DNA of 20,566 bases from positions 1 through 20,566 of the forward strand of contig JBCCTK010000048.1 in the NCBI GenBank assembly GCA_039198685.1, given 5' to 3'. Source of the stretch: UBA5336 sp039198685. GTDB lineage: Bacteria > Pseudomonadota > Alphaproteobacteria > Caulobacterales > Hyphomonadaceae. This document shows positions 1 to 7,209 of the stretch, one piece after another. The notes beneath the pieces were generated by a model that searched no databases, had not been told where the DNA came from, and saw nothing but the letters and a program-made list of their open reading frames with translations. The translations under genes were made by a program, and so were the position numbers. Position 1 is the stretch's first letter. Every line of letters starts with the position of its first letter.

Positions 1-628
1 CCCCAGTATAGCCCGAACGCGTGACCATAAAGCGGTCACCATCCCTGACAATGTGGGCACAGCGCATGAAGGACAGACTTTCCGCCTCGGGGAAATATGG
101 GGCCAGTGCTGCGGCGGCATCGGGCCCTTGCAAGGCAATCAAGATGCGGTCGTCTGCGGCTTGCAGGCCAACCGCATCGCCCAATGTGCGCTCCATAAGC
201 GCCCAGTCATCACGCTTGCAGGCGCCGTTGACAACAATGTACAACATGCCTTGCAGGTTTGGATCGGGCATGCGGGTGATGATAAGGTCATCGAGAATGC
301 CCCCCTCATCATTCAGTAGCACGGAAAGCCGGCCCTGGCCCGGCTTGAGCGATGCGATGTCGCTCGGCACCAGCTTTTCTATCAGGGCCGATATGCGCTC
401 ATGCGCTCCATCCTTTCCAAGGCCCTCTTTCAGAAACAGGAAGGATGGCCCCATGTGAGAGACGTCGAACAGTCCAGCATGGGCCCGGGTCCAGAGGTGT
501 TCAGCCTTTACACCCTCACGATATTGGACCGGCATTTCATACCCGGCAAAAGGCACCATCTTGGCGCCGCGCTCCATATGGAGATCGAACAGCGGGGTCC
601 GTTTGAGAGTCGCGTTGGCCTCAGCCAT
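1..628 (-). CDS. gcvT: Glycine cleavage system aminomethyltransferase (T protein), 3' end cut by window edge
   Basis: GcvT takes the aminomethyl group from lipoylated H protein, transfers the methylene carbon to tetrahydrofolate and releases ammonia; it acts in the cytoplasm as part of the glycine cleavage complex. About 209 N-terminal residues are in the window. Reading the minus strand from ATG 628-626 gives MAEANATLKRTPLFDLHMER, then family hallmarks: GAKMVPFAGYEMPVQY, FDVSHMG near residue 60, NDEGGILDDLIITR, IALQGPDA and RSGYTGE-like RSGYTG at the edge. The family is usually about 360-380 residues, so roughly the C-terminal 160 are outside. The leader carries a tandem glycine riboswitch, so expression should rise with glycine. 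The downstream genes (gcvH, gcvP in many relatives) are not visible. Identification is secure; the start is supported by the homologous N-terminus although the Shine-Dalgarno is weak. Confidence 0.95.
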   Translation of the reverse strand, partial: MAEANATLKRTPLFDLHMERGAKMVPFAGYEMPVQYREGVKAEHLWTRAHAGLFDVSHMGPSFLFLKEGLGKDGAHERISALIEKLVPSDIASLKPGQGRLSVLLNDEGGILDDLIITRMPDPNLQGMLYIVVNGACKRDDWALMERTLGDAVGLQAADDRILIALQGPDAAAALAPYFPEAESLSFMRCAHIVRDGDRFMVTRSGYTG

Positions 629-684
629 GGCACCATCCAGAGCAAGCATAGGCGCGCCCAATGGGCCGCCGGATCACTTGCCCC

Positions 685-812
685 CGCTGTCTCGGTGCCT
701 GAGAGATTCCGCCGGTCTGTGCCGCCTCCCCGGCAAATAGGGGCGCGGCTTTATCCAACTTGCTCCTTCGGCGCGGCCCGCTGGTCTTTTGCCAGCCCGC
801 CGCTTTCCAGCG
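685..812 (-). promoter_or_regulatory. Glycine riboswitch, aptamer 2 (gene-proximal)
   Basis: This is the second aptamer of the tandem gcvT riboswitch, read on the minus strand. The conserved blocks are GGAAAG (near 803-808), GCCGAAGGAGCAA (near 760-773) and CTCTCAGGCA (near 695-705). A five-base closing stem pairs CGCTG (808-812) with CAGCG (685-689). Two peripheral hairpins are visible: GCTGG/CCAGC around a 7-base loop within a longer GCGGC/GCCGC stem, and a long GC-rich arm at 721-749. Fifty-six bases separate it from the gcvT start. A short GCCC-ATT-GGGC hairpin between aptamer and start codon could belong to the expression platform. Aptamer identification rests on conserved core motifs, not on a covariance-model search. 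Confidence 0.9.
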
Positions 813-817
813 TTCAC

Positions 818-904
818 TTGCAAGACGGTCCTTTTGCCTGAGCGTTTCCGGGGCGGTTGCGCCTTCGGCGGTGGCTGGGGTGACCACACTCTCCCGACTT
901 GCAA
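818..904 (-). promoter_or_regulatory. Glycine riboswitch, aptamer 1 (promoter-proximal)
   Basis: The first aptamer of the tandem switch has all the core elements of the glycine class in order on the minus strand: GGGAGAG (889-895), GCCGAAGGCGCAA (near 856-868), CGCTCAGGCA (near 833-842) and GGAC. A seven-base P1 closes it exactly, TTGCAAG (898-904) pairing with CTTGCAA (818-824). Only five bases (813-817) separate it from aptamer 2, the usual short linker of tandem glycine switches. In known examples glycine binding turns on glycine-cleavage genes; the same direction is inferred here. Confidence 0.92.
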
Positions 905-909
905 CCGCG

Positions 910-938
910 AACGTAGAGCCGATTCCGCAGTGCGGCAA
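910..938 (-). promoter_or_regulatory. Candidate sigma70-type promoter for the riboswitch-gcvT transcript
   Basis: On the minus strand TTGCCG (938-933) and TACGTT (915-910) are separated by exactly 17 bases. They match the housekeeping consensus at 4/6 and 3/6 positions. Initiation about seven bases downstream would start the RNA at the 5' strand of aptamer 1's P1 stem, which is where a riboswitch transcript is expected to begin. The match is weak on its own; the position makes it plausible. The rest of the 629-962 gap is accounted for by the riboswitch. Confidence 0.35.
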
Positions 939-962
939 GCACCAGCGGGAAGAAAGCAGGTT

Positions 963-1726
963 TCAGCCCCCATAAAGGGATTTCGCGAGCGTCTTGAGCG
1001 CGTCCATCAGCGCTTTTCGTGGGGTCGGGCCATGACTGATTCTCGCCACGCCCTTAGCGGCATAATCGGCAATGGATGGACCACCAACAATTCGCATGAT
1101 ATTCACGGGTAAAACGCTGGATGCACAAACCTTCTCGATGATCTCAAGATCCCGCAAAAAGGGAACAAAAAGGCTGTCTGCGCCCGCATCCTTATAGGCT
1201 TCGCTTCGCTGGGCGACCGCTTCGATCTTTGCTTCCACCTCAGCAGCCCCCATCGCGGCAAAGATATCGGTGCGCGCATTGAGCCAGGTCCCCGTACATG
1301 CAGTATCCATCCCAGATCGTGCGGCAGCATACCGCGCGCTTTGCCCATCTAAATCCCTCAAGCTGCCGTCCGGGAGGCTGTCTTCCATGTTCACGCCGAT
1401 CGCACCCGCCGCAACCACTGCGTTGCAGGTGCACTCAACATTGCCCGGCATAGCACCATAACCGCGCTCAACATCATGACTGACAGGCAAGTCCGTTGCG
1501 CCAACGATCTGAGCCAAAAAGTATAGCATCTCTGGCATCGGCATGTTTTCGCCGTCATCGACCCCAAACATATCCGCCATGGGGTAGCTTCCCGTAGCAA
1601 GGGCCGTTGCCCCGGCCGCAGCGACGGCCTTCGCCGAGCCCGCGTCCCAGATGTTCACGAGGGTGAGCGGGTCGCCTGGAACATGCAGGTTGGCGACCCT
1701 TTGGCTTTTTCGGCTTGGGTCGGCAT
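963..1726 (-). CDS. Isocitrate lyase/PEP mutase family protein with apparent -1 frameshift near the start
   Basis: The main frame encodes a complete-looking member of the isocitrate lyase/phosphoenolpyruvate mutase superfamily (TIM-barrel C-C or P-C bond lyases). Visible motifs are NIWDAGSAKAV, ATGSYPMA, GVNMEDS and LNARTDIF. The exact substrate cannot be told. The ATG at 1726-1724 has a strong Shine-Dalgarno (AGAGGAG) and encodes MPTQAEKAK, a typical family N-terminus, but that frame stops at TGA 1657-1655 after 23 codons. The body of the protein (RVANLHVPGDPLTLVN onward) continues in the -1 frame from about 1697-1710. Restoring one A in the AAAGGG run joins the frames as MPTQAEKAKRVANLHVPGDP. 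The only in-frame standard start near the correct position is GTG 1658-1656, which overlaps the TGA but would cut into the first barrel strand. Sequencing error, mutation or frameshifting all remain possible. It lies 63 bases after argS, probably co-transcribed. Confidence 0.8.
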
Positions 1727-1789
1727 GGCGCGCTCCTCTTTCAAGCCACTCTGCCGGGACGCATTCCCGAGCGCCACCGGTTTCTTGAG

Positions 1790-3598
1790 CTACATTCGCT
1801 CGGGCATATTGATACCGAGCAGCTCCAGCCCGGTTCCGAGCTGCTTGAGCACCGCATCGCAAAGGCCGAGGCGGGACTTGCGTGCCGTATCGTCCTTTTC
1901 CGCAGCAATCGGATGGGCGCCATAGAAGGTGCTGAACGCCTGGGCGAGGCCATAAACATGCTCGCACAGAATATGCGGCATCCGCTTGGCGCGGGTGGCC
2001 AGCAACGCCGGGCCGAAGCCGTCAAGCGCGAGAACCAGCGCGCGCTCCGCATCGCTCTCGACACGGATCTCGCCCGGCGCATGGCCTTCCTCAGCTGCCC
2101 GGCGCAGGAGTGATTTAATCCGCACCGCTGCGTAAAGCAGGTATGGTCCCGTCTTGCCTTCGAAGCTGGTGAAGCGATCCAAGTCGAACACATAGTTCGT
2201 GGTCCGCGTATTCTGAAGGTCGGCGAAGCGCAGGGCCGCCAAAGCGACGGCATTGGCCACCGCGCGGCGCTCATCGACGTCCATATCTTCGGGCAGTTTG
2301 CCAGCAGCGTCGATCTTCTTGGCGGCCTCCGCGCGGGCCATTTCGATCAGGTCACGGAGCTTGAACGTGCCCCCCTCGCGCGTGCGCAGCCGCTTGCCAT
2401 CCTTTCCGTTCACGGTACCGAACTGGATATGCTCCAGCGCGCTTTCGGGCATCAATCCGGCCTTCCCAGAGGCGCGGAACACTTGCTCAAAGTGAAGCGA
2501 CTGAGCCAGGTCGACCACGTAAAGGATCCGGTCCGGTGCAGTCTCCATCGCCATCCGGTCGACAATCGTAGCCAGGTCGGTGGTATGGTAGCCCGTGCCG
2601 CCGCGTGAGTTGACAAGCATGATCGGCGGCATGGCGTTTTTAAGCTTGGTGGAGCCATCCTTACCCTCCACAGGGACATTTTCGCCCTCGCGCGCCACAT
2701 CCACGATCCAGGCGCCGTCATCTTCGCGTGCCAGGCCCTTGGCCTTGTAATCCTCCACAAGCGCCGGGATCAGGTGGTCCACATCGCTTTCGCCCTTCCA
2801 GAGGTCGAAATAGACGTTCAGGTCGCCATAGTCTTTCTTGAGAGCCTCGACAGAGACGTCGATGAAGTGGCGCAGCAGCGCGCGGTATCCTGGCCGTCCG
2901 GCCTGAAGCTCGGTAACGGCTGCCTGGCTGCGCTGGTTTCGCGCCTCATCGGCCTTGGCCTTGGTGCTCGCCTGGGGATAGAGACGTCCAAGGTCTTCGA
3001 TCGTGACCGGCGGCTCCTCCGGGTACGGACCAGTGAACTCCGCATCGTAATAAACAAGTTCTGGCTGCTCGTCCTGCAGTTCGGTGACCAGATGACCCAT
3101 CTGCAGACCCCAATCGCCCAGATGGGTATCAGACACCGTATCATCGCCCAGGAATCTCAGCACGCGTTGCAGCGTGTCTCCGATCACGGCTGAACGGAGA
3201 TGGCCAACATGCATGGGCTTGGCGACGTTCGCCCCGCCGAAATCCAGCAAAACGCGTTCGGTCTCTTTTGCCTTTTGTGCGCCTGCCATGTCGCCCGACC
3301 GAACGGATTCAGCCCGCAGGGAAAGTGCTTCGTCCGTGACGCGGATATTCAAGAATCCAGGACCGGCAACCTCGCAACGGGCGACTACGGGGTGATCAGC
3401 AACCTTTGCTGCGACCGCCTCAGCGATATCGCGGGGTTTGCGACCGGCTGCCTTGGCCGCGCCCATGGCCCCGTTGCACTGGAAATCTGCCAATTCAGGC
3501 CGGTCTGAACGGCGCACGCCGCCCCATTTGCGGTCAAGACCAATGGCTTCAAATGCATCGGCGCACACCTCACTCAGGTGGCGAGACAGGTCAGACAT
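1790..3598 (-). CDS. argS: Arginyl-tRNA synthetase
   Basis: Class I cytoplasmic enzyme that charges tRNA-Arg with arginine using ATP. The 602 residues are a normal bacterial length. The N-terminal ArgRS additional domain covers about residues 1-85. The HIGH motif is HVGH (130-133) inside AKPMHVGHLRSAVIGD. HLGDWGLQMG follows near 159-168, a KMSKS-equivalent loop lies around GKDGKRLRTREGG (398-410), and the anticodon-binding alpha-helical domain with LQNTRTTNYVFD and the closing LLGINMPERM completes it. ATG 3598 has GGGAGA six bases upstream. Only 23 bases separate it from the upstream lipoprotein gene, so the two are probably in one transcript. Confidence 0.97.
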   Translation of the reverse strand: MSDLSRHLSEVCADAFEAIGLDRKWGGVRRSDRPELADFQCNGAMGAAKAAGRKPRDIAEAVAAKVADHPVVARCEVAGPGFLNIRVTDEALSLRAESVRSGDMAGAQKAKETERVLLDFGGANVAKPMHVGHLRSAVIGDTLQRVLRFLGDDTVSDTHLGDWGLQMGHLVTELQDEQPELVYYDAEFTGPYPEEPPVTIEDLGRLYPQASTKAKADEARNQRSQAAVTELQAGRPGYRALLRHFIDVSVEALKKDYGDLNVYFDLWKGESDVDHLIPALVEDYKAKGLAREDDGAWIVDVAREGENVPVEGKDGSTKLKNAMPPIMLVNSRGGTGYHTTDLATIVDRMAMETAPDRILYVVDLAQSLHFEQVFRASGKAGLMPESALEHIQFGTVNGKDGKRLRTREGGTFKLRDLIEMARAEAAKKIDAAGKLPEDMDVDERRAVANAVALAALRFADLQNTRTTNYVFDLDRFTSFEGKTGPYLLYAAVRIKSLLRRAAEEGHAPGEIRVESDAERALVLALDGFGPALLATRAKRMPHILCEHVYGLAQAFSTFYGAHPIAAEKDDTARKSRLGLCDAVLKQLGTGLELLGINMPERM

Positions 3599-3621
3599 GT
3601 GTTTTCTCCCAACCCGGATGA

Positions 3622-4200
3622 CTAGTTTGCCACGCGACCGGACTGGGCATCAAGGCGGAAGCGTTTGCCGTCCCGATTAAACTGCAACTCTTCGTCCGTG
3701 AGTTCGAACCCTACCAGTATTTCGAAGTTGGCCCCAGAAATCGACTCATCGAACCGCGGAATGACGATGTTGGAAATCGTTTCACGGACGGCATCAATTG
3801 GGCTGCCTGAAAAGTCCGCTCTCGTCGCAAACCGTTCCTTGGCAAGGACGTTTCCATTCCTACGTGTCACCGCGACCCAATAGGTGTAGATATATTCGTC
3901 TTGCGTGCCCCTCGGCCCCTTGCCAAAGGCGAAATCGAGTTCGAGCTGCGCTTCAAGAGGGTTACCGCCCACATAGCGGCAAAACAGACGCACGTCGGTA
4001 ATCTCGCCTGTATAAGTTATGTTACCAAAATTCTCACCCTCTTCGAGCTTCACGACCCGCGCGCTTTCGTACAACGACGCCGCTGACGGGCATGGCCCGG
4101 CATTCTGGCGGGTGTCAAAGGCGTCGCCGACGCCTGAATTGCAACTGGCCAAAAGACACAGTCCGGCAAGGGTGGCAAGGCCTGTAAATACTCTGGACAT
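3622..4200 (-). CDS. Small putative lipoprotein of unknown function
   Basis: The 192-residue product begins with a lipoprotein signal peptide: hydrophobic stretch at about 6-18 and lipobox LLASC with C20 as the predicted acylated cysteine. The mature part has no motif I recognise; it appears mostly beta-strand (ITYTGEITDVRLFCRY, EAQLELDFAFGKGP, YIYTYWVAVTRRNG), with two further cysteines at about 37 and 74. Lipidation predicts an outer- or inner-membrane anchored periplasmic protein. It sits immediately upstream of argS on the same strand and is divergent from ispH across a 133-base intergenic region. AGAGGA lies about 11 bases before the ATG. Lipoprotein assignment is strong; function unknown. 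Confidence 0.85.
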   Translation of the reverse strand: MSRVFTGLATLAGLCLLASCNSGVGDAFDTRQNAGPCPSAASLYESARVVKLEEGENFGNITYTGEITDVRLFCRYVGGNPLEAQLELDFAFGKGPRGTQDEYIYTYWVAVTRRNGNVLAKERFATRADFSGSPIDAVRETISNIVIPRFDESISGANFEILVGFELTDEELQFNRDGKRFRLDAQSGRVAN

Positions 4201-4333
4201 TAAGCTGTCAGTCCTCTTGCGGTGGCGCGAGCGCGGCCTGCGGGTGTTATCGGGGCGCCTGTCTATGGCCCTGGCTGCCCCTTATATGCCATAGGATGAG
4301 TCTGCAAAGTCACCCGGTGCAGGAGACCGCAAA

Positions 4334-5281
4334 ATGCAACAGACCAGGCGTCCCCTGAAGCTGCTTTTGGCCGCACCACGAGGCTTTTGTGCCGGCGTTG
4401 ACCGGGCGATCCAGATTGTTGAAGAAGCCCTCGGAAAATGGGGCTCGCCTGTCTATGTTCGCCACGAAATCGTGCACAATGCCCATGTGGTCAGCCGGCT
4501 TGAAGCGTTGGGTGCGGTCTTTGTCGACGAGTTGGATGAATGCCCGAATGACCGGCCGGTGATTTTCTCGGCGCATGGTGTGCCGAAATCTGTACCCGCC
4601 GAAGCGTCAGCCCGAGAGATGATCTATGTGGACGCCACATGCCCGCTTGTCAGTAAGGTGCACGTAGAAGCCGAGCGCCACCATCGCGCCGGCAAGGAGA
4701 TCGTCCTGATCGGCCATGCAGGCCATCCTGAAGTGGTCGGCACAATGGGCCAGTTACCGGGCGGCGCTATGACCCTTGTGGAAACAGTTGAGGACGCCGA
4801 AACATTCCAGCCGAAGGACCCGGCCAATATCGCGTTCTGCACCCAGACGACCTTGTCTGTGGACGACACCGCCGAGATCGTGGCCAAGCTCCAGGCGCGC
4901 TTCCCGGAGATTGCGGCGCCGCATAAGGAAGACATTTGCTACGCGACGACAAACCGCCAGGAAGCGGTGAAGGCCATGGCAAGTGCAGCAGACCTTGTAT
5001 TGGTCATCGGTGCGGAAACTTCATCGAATTCCAAACGCCTAGTCGATGTTGCCCTGCGCATGGGCGCACGCAAAGCACACCTAATCGCCAGTGCAGAGAA
5101 CATCGACTGGGCCTGGTTAAACGGCGTGGAAACGCTGGGCCTCACCGCCGGCGCCAGCGCCCCGGAAGACCTGGTGCAAGGCGTGATCGACGCCTGCAGC
5201 GCGCGGTTTGACGTGGCCGTGGAGGAGATCACGGTGACGCGCGAGGATGTGGTGTTCAAGCTGCCGCGGGTCTTGGCGTGA
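4334..5281 (+). CDS. ispH: 4-hydroxy-3-methylbut-2-enyl diphosphate reductase
   Basis: IspH (LytB) catalyses the last step of the MEP isoprenoid pathway, reducing HMBPP to IPP and DMAPP with a [4Fe-4S] cluster. The 315 residues are full length. The three cluster cysteines are C19 (PRGFCAGVDRA), C103 (DATCPLVSKVH) and C202 (DICYATTNRQ). Active-site H48 (HEIVHN) and the GHPEV motif with H131 and E133 are intact, as is the SSNSKRL phosphate-binding segment. AGGAG lies about nine bases before the ATG. A terminator follows directly, so it probably forms a single-gene transcript. Confidence 0.97.
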   Translation: MQQTRRPLKLLLAAPRGFCAGVDRAIQIVEEALGKWGSPVYVRHEIVHNAHVVSRLEALGAVFVDELDECPNDRPVIFSAHGVPKSVPAEASAREMIYVDATCPLVSKVHVEAERHHRAGKEIVLIGHAGHPEVVGTMGQLPGGAMTLVETVEDAETFQPKDPANIAFCTQTTLSVDDTAEIVAKLQARFPEIAAPHKEDICYATTNRQEAVKAMASAADLVLVIGAETSSNSKRLVDVALRMGARKAHLIASAENIDWAWLNGVETLGLTAGASAPEDLVQGVIDACSARFDVAVEEITVTREDVVFKLPRVLA

Positions 5282-5285
5282 GGTT

Positions 5286-5311
5286 GTCGGTGACTTCACC
5301 GACGGCTTTTG
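5286..5311 (+). terminator. Rho-independent terminator after ispH
   Basis: GTCGGTGA (5286-5293) is a perfect inverted copy of TCACCGAC (5296-5303), giving a 7-8 bp GC-rich stem with a tight loop, followed by GGCTTTT. It begins four bases after the ispH stop codon. The T run is short, but position and stem make termination likely. Confidence 0.75.
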
Positions 5312-5414
5312 GCCCTAAGTTGCGGAACGTCTTTGTCTGGTTCGCTTCGGGCCGGTAGGGGGAGAAAAACGGCCTCATTGTCAAAAAGTGCCAATCTTTG
5401 ATTTAAGGGGTCGT

Positions 5415-7094
5415 ATGCAGTTTCTCGACGACGTTACATTCCCAGGCACAGGCTTCAACGCTGGTGCGTTCGTGCACCGCCGGTTGAATGTATTCGCGAT
5501 CGCGTCGGAGTTCCGCCTGCTAACTCAGCCCCGAGCAAGGGCGACTTACGGAGGTACTCGACCGCGTCGAAGGGTCGGACTCTATGAGCACCGAGAACGA
5601 CGGCCATTCGCTTGGCTCGATAGCCTTCGATACCCGATAAACGACGTCGCGTTTCATCCCAGCCAACCTATCGCGGCTATTGCGACAGGCCGCTACGATG
5701 ACGGCTACATGTTTGAAGGTGAACTGGTGCTCTGGAATTGGGAAACAGGCAAAACCGGCCAACCGCTCATTCAGACTCCTGAGGTTTCACGAGCGGCCTT
5801 TTCGCCCGACGGGACGACTATCTTTGCCTATGTTCGTCCATGGGATGAAGGATTTGCCGAAGAGCGTGCACCAAGCCGCGATCTGTTTGATCTTTTTTAC
5901 GAAGTTCGCGCCACGCTTTTTCAGGATTTATCGCAAGGCGTTGGAGAAGCTGGCTCAGTCGTTGACCAAATGAACCGGCAGAGCGCTGTCGGTAGCGACG
6001 CAATCGTAAATGATCCCCGCTTCGATCCGATCAAAGATCCTGAGGACGTGCTTGTCGAGCAAAGCGGTTCCGCAAATCGTGTTGTTCGTTCACCGATCTG
6101 GGATTTGGCTTGGCTTGATGAAAACACAATCGGTGCGGTTCACGACGATTGTCACCTTCATATCACAGGCATCGATGGCAGGCCGACTTCACTCTTCAAG
6201 GGCGATGGTGTTGGGTGCGAGCTGTTTGGAGGGTCGGCGCCGATGGTGCACGTCACCTCGGAGAATAATGACGAAGACTGGGCCAATCGCTTCACGTCGA
6301 AGCTATTAGCTTTTCGGAATAATCATCTTGAAATCTTGGGGGCTTTTGAAGGTGCACATACCTTTTCGCGGTCATCCTGCGGACGAATTCTTGGGCGCCG
6401 AGACCGATCTGGTTCCAAATCTGTAGACAAAAGCCAAGACCGTTTCTTTGATGGTGAGAATTGGCGTCACCTCGCCTTAGGCCATTACGACGTCTTCAAT
6501 CATTATCTCAGGATTGATGACGCCCCGCATTTGTTCTTCGTTCAAAATGATCAGCCAGACGCCGGCCCGCTCGACTATCTTGATAGTCGTACTGGACGCA
6601 TTGTGCATCCAGAAAAGTACCTTTGCGCTCTCGAAAACGCAGGCAGCATCCGGAGACTTTGGCCTGTGCTCGAAGCAGACGGAAGCTTCGAAAGTCATCC
6701 GATGGAGTGCAGCTTTGCATATGCTTTCGATGAAGATGGCGAAGCGATGTTTGTTGGTGGAAAGCACTATAACCCAAACCCAAGAACCGGCTTCTCCGGC
6801 TTCATCTATCGCCGCGAGCTTTGGAGTGGGAAAGAGATTTGGAGGCATCCCCTAAATGCTTCACCTTCGAACATTGTTCACATCCCCGAAGTGGGCATCG
6901 TATTGGTATTTTGCCTGAACGGGGAATTCTTGTTCATCAACGCTCGATCTGGCCGGCTTCTGAACGCGGCAACAACTGAAATCGACGGACTTACCACACC
7001 GGTATTTTCCTGTGCCGCTCGCTCAGCGGAACTGGCGCTAGGCACCATGGATGGACGGATCATCCTAACACATCTTGAAGAGCTGATAGTATAG
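5415..7094 (+). CDS. Orphan beta-propeller/WD40-like protein of unknown function
   Basis: I do not recognise a named family. The 559-residue product has no signal peptide or membrane segment, so it is probably cytoplasmic. Several segments look like propeller blades: INDVAFHPSQPIAAIATG with LVLWNWETGK; VSRAAFSPDGTTIFAYV; SPIWDLAWLDENTIGAV; and a C-terminal set around VHIPEVGIVLVFCLNGEF, LFINARSGRLL and LALGTMDGRIILTH. The middle (about residues 150-200) is charged and helical-looking and may be an insertion between blades. ATG 5415 is preferred because AAGGGG precedes it by five bases; GTG 5388 would add nine residues. Base composition is visibly lower in GC than the flanking genes (hand counts of single lines gave about 38-53%), suggesting later acquisition. 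It is isolated between the ispH terminator and convergent divL, with no partner gene. Confidence 0.75.
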   Translation: MQFLDDVTFPGTGFNAGAFVHRRLNVFAIASEFRLLTQPRARATYGGTRPRRRVGLYEHRERRPFAWLDSLRYPINDVAFHPSQPIAAIATGRYDDGYMFEGELVLWNWETGKTGQPLIQTPEVSRAAFSPDGTTIFAYVRPWDEGFAEERAPSRDLFDLFYEVRATLFQDLSQGVGEAGSVVDQMNRQSAVGSDAIVNDPRFDPIKDPEDVLVEQSGSANRVVRSPIWDLAWLDENTIGAVHDDCHLHITGIDGRPTSLFKGDGVGCELFGGSAPMVHVTSENNDEDWANRFTSKLLAFRNNHLEILGAFEGAHTFSRSSCGRILGRRDRSGSKSVDKSQDRFFDGENWRHLALGHYDVFNHYLRIDDAPHLFFVQNDQPDAGPLDYLDSRTGRIVHPEKYLCALENAGSIRRLWPVLEADGSFESHPMECSFAYAFDEDGEAMFVGGKHYNPNPRTGFSGFIYRRELWSGKEIWRHPLNASPSNIVHIPEVGIVLVFCLNGEFLFINARSGRLLNAATTEIDGLTTPVFSCAARSAELALGTMDGRIILTHLEELIV

Positions 7095-7209
7095 ATCCTA
7101 GCAGGTTAGGCGCTGCGCCGACGTCTTTTGAACTGCCCAAAACAGACCTTGAACGAACGCCGAGCAATGACTGTTTCCGGCGATATGCTGCAGCTCGCGC
7201 TAGAAAGCC

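Noticed and set aside
21..973. Several open frames of about 60-146 codons over gcvT and its leader on both strands
   Set aside because: They overlap the gcvT coding strand or the structured riboswitch and have no motif; the riboswitch explains the region.
1697..1712. Programmed -1 ribosomal frameshift signal in the PEP mutase-family gene
   Set aside because: The A-rich run is not a canonical X XXY YYZ slippery heptamer in the zero frame and no downstream pseudoknot or stem is evident; a simple one-base loss is more economical. Kept only as a possibility.
3695..3720. GTTCGAACCCTA resembling a tRNA T-loop
   Set aside because: It lies within the lipoprotein gene and no acceptor stem, anticodon arm or cloverleaf can be drawn around it.
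7095..7209. GGCGC-T-GCGCC and a later TTTT in the gap between the propeller gene and divL as a bidirectional terminator
   Set aside because: The stem is only three to four base pairs with a minimal loop, and the T run is not adjacent to it.
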